Below the pieces are notes generated by a model that saw only the letters and a list, made by a program, of their open reading frames with translations, did not search any database and was not told the DNA's origin. DNA of 53,573 nucleotides from Streptomyces marinisediminis (GTDB taxonomy: Bacteria > Actinomycetota > Actinomycetes > Streptomycetales > Streptomycetaceae), in the NCBI RefSeq assembly GCF_026262575.1, contig NZ_JAPKFL010000033.1, forward strand, positions 1 to 53,573. Direction: 5' to 3'. Every line of letters starts with the position of its first letter. Position 1 is the stretch's first letter. Of this stretch, positions 1 to 10,200 are shown one piece after another. The position numbers and the translations under genes are program-made.

Positions 1-1
1 C

Positions 2-3000
2 ATGCGGCACGGCGTGCTGCCGCGCACCCTGCACGCCCAGGAGCCCACCCCCCACGTCGACTGGGACGGCTCCGCCCTGGCCCTGCTCACCGAGGCCCGC
101 GACTGGCCCGAGACCACCCACCCCCGCATCGCCGCCGTCTCCTCCTTCGGATTCAGCGGCACCAACGCCCACGTCGTCATCGAACAGGCGCCCGCCGCAC
201 CCCCCGCGGAAGAACCGGACGAGCCGCCGGCGCCCCTGTGGCGGGGGCCGCTGCCGCTGGTGCTCTCCGGCAAGGGCGAGCGCGGGCTGGCCGCCCAGGC
301 GCGCGGCCTCCTGGACCGCCTGACCGCCGGCGACGACCCGGTCCCCGACGTGGCGCACGCCCTGGCCACCACGCGCGCCGCGCTGGACCACCGGGCCGTG
401 GTCGTCGGCGCGGACCTGCCCGCCCTGACCGACGGCCTGGCCGCCGTCGCCGAGGGGGCCACCGCGCCCGCCGTGGTCCGCGGCGTGCGGGCCCCGGAGT
501 CCCGCGTCGCCTTCGTCTTCCCCGGGCAGGGCTCCCAGTGGGCCGGGATGGCCACCGACCTGCTCGACACCTCGCCGGTCTTCGCCGCCGCCATGGCCGA
601 CTGCGCCGCCGCCCTGGCGCCCGTCACCGACTGGGACCTGATCGAGACGCTGCGGTCCGGGCGACCGCTGGAGCGGGTGGACGTCGTCCAGCCCGCCCTG
701 TGGGCCGTCATGGTGTCGCTGGCCGCCGTGTGGCGCGCCCACGGGGTGCGGCCGGCCGCCGTCATCGGCCACTCCCAGGGCGAGATCGCCGCGGCCTGCG
801 TGGCCGGGGCGCTCTCCACGGCCGACGGCGCCCGCATCGTGGCCCTGCGCAGCCGGGCCATCGCCGAGGACCTGTCCGGACGCGGCGGCATGATGTCCGT
901 CGCCCTGCCCGAGCCCCGCGTGCGCGAGCTGCTCGCCCCCTACGACGGCCGGGTGTCCGTCGCCGCCGTCAACGGCGCCGCCTCCGTGGTGCTCTCCGGC
1001 GACGCCGACGCCTTGGACGAGCTGCGCGAGACGGTCGTGGCCGACGGCGGGCGGGCCAAGCGGCTTCCGGTGGACTACGCCTCGCACGGCCCGCACGTGG
1101 AGTCCGTCCGCGAGCGGCTGCTCGCCGACCTGGCGGGCATCGAGGCCCGCCCCGCCGAGGTGCCGTTCTACTCCACCGTCACCGGCGCCCTGTTCGACAC
1201 GACGGGGCTGGACGCCGCGTACTGGTACACCAACCTGCGGCAGAGCGTCCTGTTCGAGCCGACCACGCGCACCCTCATCCGCGACGGGTACGGCGTCTTC
1301 GTCGAGTGCAGCCCGCACCCGGTGCTGCTGCACAGCGTCGAGGAGACCGCCGACGCCGCGGGGACGGCGGCCACCTGCCTCGGCTCGCTGCGCCGCGACG
1401 ACGGCGGGCCCGAACGCGTCCTGGCCTCGCTGGGTGAGGCGTTCGTGGCCGGCGTCCCGGTGGACTGGGCGTCCTTCTTCACCGGCGCCGGTACCCGCCC
1501 GGCCGAGCTGCCGACCTACCCGTTCCAGCGGGAGCGGTACTGGCTCGAACCCTCGGCGACCGCCGACGCGTTCGGCCCCGACCCCGCCGCCCACCCGCTG
1601 CTGGGCCCGGCGATCGCCGTGGCCGACGCCGACGAGGTGCTGTTCGACGGCCGCGCCACCGCGCGGACCCTGCCCTGGCTCGCCGGGCACACGCCGGCCG
1701 ACGGCATGGTCCTGCCCGCCGCCGCGCTGGTCGACGCGGTGCTCCGGGCGGGCGGCGAGGTGGGCACCCCGGTCCTGGCCGAACTGGCCGTGGCCGCCCA
1801 CCTCGCGGTGCCCGAAACCGGCGAGGCCCCCGTCCAGGTCCGGGTGGGCGCGCCGGACGAGGCGGGCGCGCGCCCGGTCACCGTGCACGCCAGGACGAGC
1901 CCCGACGCGGCCGAGTGGACCCAGGTGGCCACCGGCACGCTGCGCGGCGAGGACGGCGACGGCCCGGCCGGCGCCCCCGCGCCCGGAACCGGGGACGACG
2001 CCGGGGTCGTCGAGGTGCCGCTGGCCGAGGAGGCCGCGGCCGACGCCGGCCGGTACGCCCTGCACCCGGCGCTGCTCCAGGCCGCCCTGGAGGCGGACGC
2101 GCGGGCGGGAACCCCCGCCGCCCGCCGCCTGGCGGTCCGCTGGCGCGGGGTGCGGCTGCACCGGCCCGGCGGCACCGCGGCGCGCGCCCGGCTCGTCCCG
2201 GCGGGCGAGGACGCCGTCTCGGTGCTGCTGACGGACGCGTCCGGAGCCCCGGTCGCCTCCGTGGAGTCCGTCCGGCTCCGCGCCCCGCGGCCCGGCGACC
2301 TCCTGGGCGGACCCGGGCCGCTGGCCGCGCTGCACCACCTCGCCTGGACCGCCGCCCCCGTGCGGGACGCCGCCGGCGCCGCGTCCTGGGCGGTGCTGGG
2401 CCACGGCCCGGCGCGGGACGCGGACACCCCGCACTACGCCGACCTCGCCGCCGTCGGCCGGGCCGTGGAGTCCGGTGAGCCCGTGCCGGTCCTCGTCGTC
2501 CGGCCCGAGCCCGCCACCCACGCCGACGTCTTGGGCGGCGTCCACCACGCGACCGGCAGCGCGCTCTCCCTCCTGCGGGACTGGCTGGCCGACGAGCGGC
2601 TGGCCGACACCCGCCTGGTCTTCCTCACCCGGCACGGGGTCAGCGCGGCCGACGGGGAGGACCCACACCTCGACGCGGCCGCGCTGTGGGGCCTGGTCCG
2701 CTCCGCGCAGGTGGAGCACCCGGGCCGGATCGTGCTCCTGGACGCGGACACCGAGCACCCGCCCGCGGCGCTGCTCGCCGCCGTCCTGGCCGCCGACGAG
2801 CCGCAGGCCGCCGTCCGGGACGGGCGGGTGCTCGTCCCCCGGTTGCAGCGGGCCGCCGCCGCGCCGCAGGACGGCCCCGCGCCGCAGGGCGGCTCCACGC
2901 CGGAGGCCGGGCCCGCCCCGGTCTGGCGGCCGGAGGGCACCGTCCTGATCACCGGCGGGACGGGTGCGCTCGGGGCCGAGGTCGCCCGCCACCTCGTCAC

Positions 3001-4252
3001 CGCCCACGGCGTCTCCCACCTCCTGCTGGCCGGCCGGCAGGGCGGGCGGGCGCCCGGCGCCGACCGGCTGCGCGAGGAACTGACCGCCCTGGGCGCGCGG
3101 GTGACCACCGCCGCCTGCGACGTCGCCGACCGCGACGCGCTCAAGCGGCTGCTGGCCGAGGTGCCGGCCGAGCACCCACTCACCGGCGTCGTCCACGCCG
3201 CGGGCGTGCTGGACAACGACCTGCTCACGGCGATGACGGCCGACCAGTTGGCGTCGGTGCTGCGGCCCAAGGCCGACGCCGCCTGGCACCTGCACGAGCT
3301 GACGCGCGAGGAGGACCTGTCGGCCTTCGTGCTCTTCTCCTCGGTCGTCGGCGTGTTCGGCGGGCCCGGCCAGGCCAACTACGCGGCCGCCGGGTCCTTC
3401 CTGGACGGCCTGGCGCACCACCGGCGCGCCCGGGGGCTGCCCGCGCACGCGCTGTCCTGGGGGCTGTGGGACGTGCCGGGCGGGATCAACGCGGGGCTGC
3501 ACGAGGTCGACCGGGCCCGGTTCGCCCGGGACGGCTTCCTCCCGGTCGGCGTGGAGGCGGGACTGGAACTCCTCGACGCCGCCCTCACGGTGGACCGCCC
3601 CGCGCTGACCGCCACGCCGTTCGACCTGTCCGCGGTGCGGGCCGGGGACCGCGTCCCGCCGCTGCTGCGCGCCCTGGTCGCGCCGACCGGCCGCCCGGCG
3701 CGCGGCGAGGCCGCCGGGAGCACGCCGCTGCCCCGGCGGCTGGCCGGGCTGAGCGCCGAGGAGCAGCGGGAGGTGACGCTCGACCTGGTGCGCGGCGAGG
3801 TGGCCGCCGTGCTGGGCTTCCGCGACGTGGCCGCGGTCGAGGCGCGACGGGCCTTCCAGGAGCTGGGGTTCGACTCGCTCACGGCCGTGGAACTGCGCAA
3901 CCGGCTGAGCGCGGCCGGCGGCGTCCGGCTGCCGGCGACGGCCGTGTTCGACCACCCGACCCCGGCGGCGCTGGCCGACTTCCTGCTGTCCAAGGTCGCC
4001 CCCGGCGGCGCGGCCGAGCAGACCTCCCCGGTACTCGCCGAGCTCGACCGGCTGGAGGAGGTCCTCTCGGGGGTCTCCGAGGACGACGGCGACCGCACCA
4101 CCGTCACGGTGCGGCTCCAGACCATCCTGTCGCGCTGGATGGAGGCGTGGGGCACGCCCACCGAGGACACCGCCGAGACGTCGCTGGAGGCGGCGTCGAC
4201 CGCGGAGCTCCTCGACTTCATCGACAACGAGCTCGGCCGAGCCAACAAGTGA
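2..4252 (+). CDS. Type I polyketide synthase, partial (KS C-terminus-AT-DH-KR-ACP-docking)
   Basis: The gene is cut by the left window edge; what remains is the 3' part of a modular PKS. Visible in order are the end of a ketosynthase (residues 1-64, with the NAHVVIEQAP tail), an acyltransferase (about 165-470, GHSQG with Ser258 and YASH at 359-362, a methylmalonyl-CoA signature), a dehydratase-like region (about 530-770), a ketoreductase (about 975-1175, GGTGALG), an ACP (LGFDSL, Ser1292) and a C-terminal docking tail (about 1340-1416). Two domains look damaged. The KR has Tyr1127 but Gly1131 where the YxxxN Asn belongs, and its LDD loop reads LDN. The DH has the first His but Gln (about 693) at the usual catalytic Asp. 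Inference: this penultimate module adds a methyl-branched unit and may leave a ketone. The next PKS gene starts 39 bp downstream. Confidence 0.96.
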   Translation: MRHGVLPRTLHAQEPTPHVDWDGSALALLTEARDWPETTHPRIAAVSSFGFSGTNAHVVIEQAPAAPPAEEPDEPPAPLWRGPLPLVLSGKGERGLAAQARGLLDRLTAGDDPVPDVAHALATTRAALDHRAVVVGADLPALTDGLAAVAEGATAPAVVRGVRAPESRVAFVFPGQGSQWAGMATDLLDTSPVFAAAMADCAAALAPVTDWDLIETLRSGRPLERVDVVQPALWAVMVSLAAVWRAHGVRPAAVIGHSQGEIAAACVAGALSTADGARIVALRSRAIAEDLSGRGGMMSVALPEPRVRELLAPYDGRVSVAAVNGAASVVLSGDADALDELRETVVADGGRAKRLPVDYASHGPHVESVRERLLADLAGIEARPAEVPFYSTVTGALFDTTGLDAAYWYTNLRQSVLFEPTTRTLIRDGYGVFVECSPHPVLLHSVEETADAAGTAATCLGSLRRDDGGPERVLASLGEAFVAGVPVDWASFFTGAGTRPAELPTYPFQRERYWLEPSATADAFGPDPAAHPLLGPAIAVADADEVLFDGRATARTLPWLAGHTPADGMVLPAAALVDAVLRAGGEVGTPVLAELAVAAHLAVPETGEAPVQVRVGAPDEAGARPVTVHARTSPDAAEWTQVATGTLRGEDGDGPAGAPAPGTGDDAGVVEVPLAEEAAADAGRYALHPALLQAALEADARAGTPAARRLAVRWRGVRLHRPGGTAARARLVPAGEDAVSVLLTDASGAPVASVESVRLRAPRPGDLLGGPGPLAALHHLAWTAAPVRDAAGAASWAVLGHGPARDADTPHYADLAAVGRAVESGEPVPVLVVRPEPATHADVLGGVHHATGSALSLLRDWLADERLADTRLVFLTRHGVSAADGEDPHLDAAALWGLVRSAQVEHPGRIVLLDADTEHPPAALLAAVLAADEPQAAVRDGRVLVPRLQRAAAAPQDGPAPQGGSTPEAGPAPVWRPEGTVLITGGTGALGAEVARHLVTAHGVSHLLLAGRQGGRAPGADRLREELTALGARVTTAACDVADRDALKRLLAEVPAEHPLTGVVHAAGVLDNDLLTAMTADQLASVLRPKADAAWHLHELTREEDLSAFVLFSSVVGVFGGPGQANYAAAGSFLDGLAHHRRARGLPAHALSWGLWDVPGGINAGLHEVDRARFARDGFLPVGVEAGLELLDAALTVDRPALTATPFDLSAVRAGDRVPPLLRALVAPTGRPARGEAAGSTPLPRRLAGLSAEEQREVTLDLVRGEVAAVLGFRDVAAVEARRAFQELGFDSLTAVELRNRLSAAGGVRLPATAVFDHPTPAALADFLLSKVAPGGAAEQTSPVLAELDRLEEVLSGVSEDDGDRTTVTVRLQTILSRWMEAWGTPTEDTAETSLEAASTAELLDFIDNELGRANK

Positions 4253-4291
4253 TGTCCGGCGCCGCTGTCACTAGGAGATGCGAGTCAGCAC

Positions 4292-7200
4292 ATGGCAGAT
4301 GAGAAGAAACTGGCCGAATACCTGAAGTGGGTCACGGCCGACTTGCAGCAGGCCCGCCGGCGCATCGCGGAGCTGGAGTCCGGCCGCGGCGAGCCGATCG
4401 CCATCGTCGGCATGGCGTGCCGCTACCCCGGCGGGGTGGCGTCGGCCGACGACCTGTGGCGGCTGGTCACCGAGGGCCGCGACGGCATATCGACGTTCCC
4501 CACCGACCGCGGGTGGGACCTGGAGGGGCTGTACGACGCGGACCCGGACGCGCCGGGCACGTCGTACACCCGCGAGGGCGGCTTCCTGGACGGCGCGGCC
4601 GACTTCGACGCCGGGTTCTTCGGCATCTCCCCGCGCGAGGCCGCCGCGATGGACCCGCAGCAGCGGGTGCTGCTGGAGGCGGCCTGGGAGACCTTCGAGC
4701 ACGCCGGCATCGACCCCACGTCCCTGCGCACGGCCGAGGTGGGCGTCTTCGTCGGCGCCGTGGACCAGACCTACCTCGGCCTGGACGGGCCCGCGGAGCT
4801 TGAGGGCTTCTTGATGACGGGCAAGCTCAGCAGCGTCGTCTCCGGCCGCGTCGCCTACTCGTTCGGCTTCGAGGGCCCGGCGGTCACGGTGGACACCGCG
4901 TGCTCCTCGTCGCTGGTCGCCCTGCACCTGGCGGCGCAGTCCGTGCGCAGCGGCGAGTCCGCCATGGCGCTCGCCGGCGGGGTGACGATCAGCGGCACGC
5001 CCGGGGGGTTCGTCGACTTCTCCCGGCAGCGCGGGCTGGCGCGGGACGGGCGGTGCAAGTCGTTCGCCGGCGCCGCCGACGGGACCAGTTGGTCGGAGGG
5101 CGTGGGCCTGCTGCTCGTGGAGCGGCTGTCCGACGCGGTGCGCCACGGCCACCAGGTGCTGGCGGTGCTGCGCGGCACGGCGATCAACCAGGACGGCGCC
5201 TCCAACGGGCTCACCGCGCCCAGCGGCCCCGCCCAGGAGCGCGTGATCCGGCAGGCGCTCGCCGAGGCCCGCCTCGACGCCTCCGACGTGGACGCGGTCG
5301 AGGCGCACGGCACCGGAACCCGGCTCGGCGACCCCATCGAGGCGCAGGCCCTGCTGGCCACCTACGGCGCGGCCCGCCCGGCCGGGCGTCCGCTGTGGCT
5401 GGGCTCGCTGAAGTCCAACATCGGCCACGCGGTCGCGGCGGCCGGCGTGGGCGGTGTGATCAAGATGGTGCAGGCCATCCGGCACGGCGTGCTGCCCAGA
5501 ACGCTGCACGTGGACGAGCCGACGCCGCTGGTCGACTGGTCGGCGGGCGCGGTGGAGCTGCTCACCGAGCAGCGGGAGTGGCCGTCGACGGGGCGGCCGC
5601 GCCGGGCCGCGGTGTCCGCGTTCGGGGTGAGCGGCACCAACGCGCACGTCATCGTGGAGCAGGCCCCCGAGCGCCAGGACACCGACCAGCCGGCTCCCGA
5701 GCAGCGGTCCCCCGAACAGCGGGCCACCGTCCGGCGGGACGCCGAGGGGCGGGCCACCGCGGACGCCGGGTCCGCGCCGCCGGCGGTCGTGCCGTGGGTC
5801 CTGTCCGCCCGGACCGCCGACGCCCTGCGCCCCCAGGCCCAGCGGCTGCTCGCCCACGTCGAGGACCGTCCCGGCCTCGCCGTGCAGGACGTCGCCCACT
5901 CGCTGGCGACCACCCGGGCGGCGCTGGAGCACCGGGCCGTGGTGACCGGCACGGACCGCGACGCGCTCCTGGCCGCCCTGCGCTCGTTCGCGAACGGCGA
6001 GGCGGACGCCGCCACCACCTCGGAGGCCGTGCGCCCGGGCAAGCTGGGCTTCCTCTTCACGGGCCAGGGCAGCCAGCGCGCGGCCATGGGCCGGGAGCTG
6101 CGCGCCGCCTACCCCGTGTTCGCCGAGGCGTTCGACGAGGTGTGCGCCCAGCTCGACGCCCACCTGGACCGGCCCCTTCGGGACGTGATCGACTCCGGGG
6201 ACCGGCTGGACGAGACCGGGTACGCCCAACCGGCGCTGTTCGCCTTCGAGGTCGCGCTGGCCCGGCTGGTCCAGTCCTGGGGCGTGCGCCCCGACTTCGT
6301 CGCCGGGCACTCGATCGGGGAGCTGGCCGCCGCCCACGTGGCGGGCGTCCTGACGCTCCCGGACGCGGCGGCCGTGGTCGCCGCCCGGGGCACGCTGATG
6401 CAGGCGCTGCCCGAGGGCGGCGCGATGGTCTCGCTCCAGGCCTCGGCCACCGAGGTGCGGCCCCTGCTCGCCCCCTACGCCGGACGCGTGGGCGTGGCCG
6501 CCGTCAACGGCCCGTCCGCCACGGTGGTCTCGGGCGACGAGGACGCGGTCGGGGAGATCGCCGCGGCCGTGCGGTCCTGGGGACGGGCGACCAAGCGGCT
6601 GACGGTCAGCCACGCCTTCCACTCCCCGCGGATGGAGCCGATGCTGGCCGAGTTCGCCCGCGTCGTGCGCGGTGTCACCCTGAGCCCGCCGCGCGTGCCC
6701 CTCGTCTCCACGGTGACCGGTCGCGTCGCCACCGAGGAGGAGGTGTGCTCCCCGGAGTACTGGGTCGACCAGGTGCGTCAGCCGGTCCGGTTCCTCGACG
6801 CGGTGCGCACCCTCGCCGCGCAGCACGTCACCACCCTGCTGGAAGTCGGCCCGGCCGGTGTGCTCTCCGCGCTGGTGGGGGACTGCGTCCCCCAGGAGGG
6901 GGCCGTCGTGCCGGTGCCCGCCGTGCGCTCCACGACCCCCGAGCCGCGCGCCGTCGTCTCCGCCGTGGGCCGGCTGTGGCAGGCCGGGGTGCCGGTCGAC
7001 TGGCCGACCCTCACCGCCCCGGCGGCGCCGCGGCGGGTGGCCCTGCCCACCTACGCCTTCCAGCGGCAGCGGTACTGGGTCGAGGCGGCCGCCGCGCCGG
7101 CCGGGGGCGCCGGTGCCGGTGCGGTGGCCGACCACGCGCTGCTGGAGGCCGCGGTCGAGATCGCCGGACGCGACGAGACGGTGTTCACCGGGAGCCTGTC

Positions 7201-10200
7201 GGCGCGGTCCGCGCCCTGGCTCGCCGAGCACCACCTGTTCGGCGCGCCGGTGCTCCCCTCGGCCGCGCTCGTGGACCTGGTGCTGCGGGCGGGCGACGAG
7301 GTCGGCTGCACCCGCGTGGACGACCTCACCGTGAGCCGGACCGTCGCGGTGCCCGAGCGCGGGCCCCTGCGGCTCCAGCTCACCGTCGGCCCGCCGCAGG
7401 CGCACGGCAGGCGCTCCTTCACCGTGCACACCGCGGTCGGGGACGACCGGTCCGGGTGGACGGCCTGCGCGTCCGGCACGCTCAGCCCCGGCGGCCGGGC
7501 CCCCGCCTCCGCGCCCGGCCCGTGGCCGCCCGCGGACGCCGAGCCGGTCGAGCCGGCCGGTCCGCGCCCGGTGCCGGGCGGTTCCCCGGCCGGGCCGGAC
7601 GGGCGCGCCACCGCGCTCTGGCGGCGCGGCGAGGAGCTGTTCGCCGAGGTCGGCCTGGCCGACGGCACCGCGGTCGACGGCTTCGGGCTGCACCCGGCGC
7701 TGCTGGCGGCCGCCGTGCGGGAGGCCGCGTCGGCCGCCGGGCTGCCGGGCGTCCCGGTGGGCTGGCACGGCGTCCGGCTGCACGCGGTCGGCGCGTCCGC
7801 CCTCCGCGCGCGGATCACCCCGGGCGCCGACGGCACGGTGCGGATGGACCTGGCCGACCCGGCCGGGCGGCCGGTCGCCTCCGTCGACTCGGTTGTCCTG
7901 CGCGCGGTCGGCGAGGAGGAGGTCGCCACGGCCCGCTCGCGCCCGCACGACGCGCTGTTCGACGTCGCCTGGCACCCCCTCGCCCCCACGCCCCGCGGCG
8001 GGCCCGCCCCGCGGTGGGCGGTGCTGGACACCGGCGCCGGGGACCTCGGCGCCCTGGGCGGCCGGAGGTTCGACGACGTCGAGGCGGCCCTGGAGTCGCC
8101 CCTGGCGTTCGAGGCGCTCCTCGCCCCGTTCGTGTTCTCCTCCGGCGGCGACGTGCCCGCCCGCGCGCGGGAGGCCACCCGGCGGGCCCTGCGCCTGGCG
8201 CAGTCGTGGCCGGCCGACGACCGGGCCGCCGACACCCCCCTGGTCGTGGTGACCCGGGGCGCGGTGTGCACCCGGGAGGCCGAGGGCGGCGCCGGCGGGC
8301 GCGACCTGGTGGCGGCTCCCGTCTGGGGCCTGATGCGCTCGGCGCAGTCGGAGATGCCGGGCCGGATCGTCCTGGTCGACCTGGACGACGACCCCGCCTC
8401 GGCGGCCGTGCTGCCGGACGTCATCGCCTCCGGCGAGCCGCAGGTCGCCGTCCGCGGCGGTGACGTGTTCGTGCCGCGCCTGGCCCGCGTCACCGCACCC
8501 GACGCACCCGACGCACCCGACGCGCCCGACGCGGAGGCGGCGGCCGGGGCGGCCGGCCCGTGGCGGCGCGGCGGCACCGTGCTGATCACCGGTGGCACCG
8601 GCGCGCTCGGCGCCCTGTTCGCCCGCCACCTGGTGCGCGCCCACGGCGTCTCCCACCTGCTCCTGGTCAGCCGGGGCGGCCCCGCCGCCCCGGAGGCCGA
8701 GGAGCTGGCCCAGGACCTGGCCGAACTCGGGGCCAAGGTGACGATCACCGCCTGCGACACCGCCGACCGCGACGCGCTCGCCGCGGTCCTGGCGGCCGTC
8801 CCCGACGACCACCCGCTCACCGCGGTGGTGCACACCGCGGGCGTGCTGGACGACGCAATGATCGGCGACCTCACCCCCGAACAGCTCGCGAAGGTGCTGC
8901 GCCCGAAGGTGGACGCGGCCTGGAACCTGCACGAGCTGACCCGCGGCCACGACCTGTCGGCGTTCGTGCTGTTCTCCTCCGTCGCCGGTGTCGTGGGCGG
9001 GCTCGGCCAGGGCAACTACGCGGCGGCCAACACGTTCCTGGACGCGCTCGCCCAGCACCGCGCCGACCTCGGCCTGCCCGCCACCTCGCTGGCCTGGGGC
9101 CTGTGGGACGCCGCGGGCGGCATGGGCGGGAGCCTGAGCGACGCCGACCTGGGGCGCATCGCCCGCACCGGCCTGCTGCCCGTCACCGGGGAGAGCGGCC
9201 CCCGGCTGCTGGACACCGCGCTGGAACTCGGCCGGGCGGCGGTGGTGGCCACGCCGCTGGACGTCGCCGCCCTGCGCGCGCGGGAGGGCGACACGCCGCT
9301 GGTCTTCGGCCACCTGACGCGGTCCCCGTCCCGGGGCTCGGTGCGGGAGGCCGACGCGGGGCCCCAGGCGCTCGCCCAGCGCCTGGAGGGGCTGCCCGAG
9401 GCCGAACAGCGCGAGGTGGTGGCCGACTTCGTCCGGGGCGAGGTCGCCCTGGTGCTCGGCCACGGAGCCCCGGAGACCATCGACACCGACCGCCTCTTCA
9501 CCGAGCTCGGGTTCGACTCGCTCATCTCGGTGGAACTGCGCAACCGGCTCAGCGCCGCGACCGGGGTGCGGCTGCCGGCGTCCCTCGCGTTCGACCACCC
9601 CACCCCGGCCGCCCTGGCGAAGCACCTGAGCGCCGAACTGCTCCCGCCGGGCGGCGGGGCGCCCGCGCCGGAGGCGGCCCGCGCCGCGGTGGACTTCGCC
9701 GCGGAGGTGCACCTGCCCGACGACGTGCGGCCGGCCGCGGAGGTCAGCCACGTGGCCGCCGACCCCCGCGAGGTCCTGCTGACGGGCGCCACCGGCTTCC
9801 TCGGCGCCTTCCTGCTGCGCGACGTGATGCGCACGACGACCGCCCGGGTGCACTGCCTGGTGCGCGGCTCCGACGAGGCCGACGCGCGGCGCCGGCTGCG
9901 CGAGAGCCTCGAGTGGTACCAGGTGCTCCAGGAGGTCGACGAGGAGCGCGTCACCGTCCACGTCGGCGACCTCACCGCGCCGCGCCTGGGGCTGGCGGAG
10001 GCCGCCTTCGACGACCTGGCCCGGCGGGTGGACGTCGTCTACCACGCCGGGGCGACGGTGAGCTGGGTGCGGCCCTACACCGCGCTGCGCCCGGCCAACG
10101 TCGGCGGGACCCGGGAGGTGCTGCGGCTGGCCGCCCGGCACCGGAGCGTGCCGGTGCACTACGTCTCCACGACCGGCGTCTTCCCCGCCCCGGCCACCCC

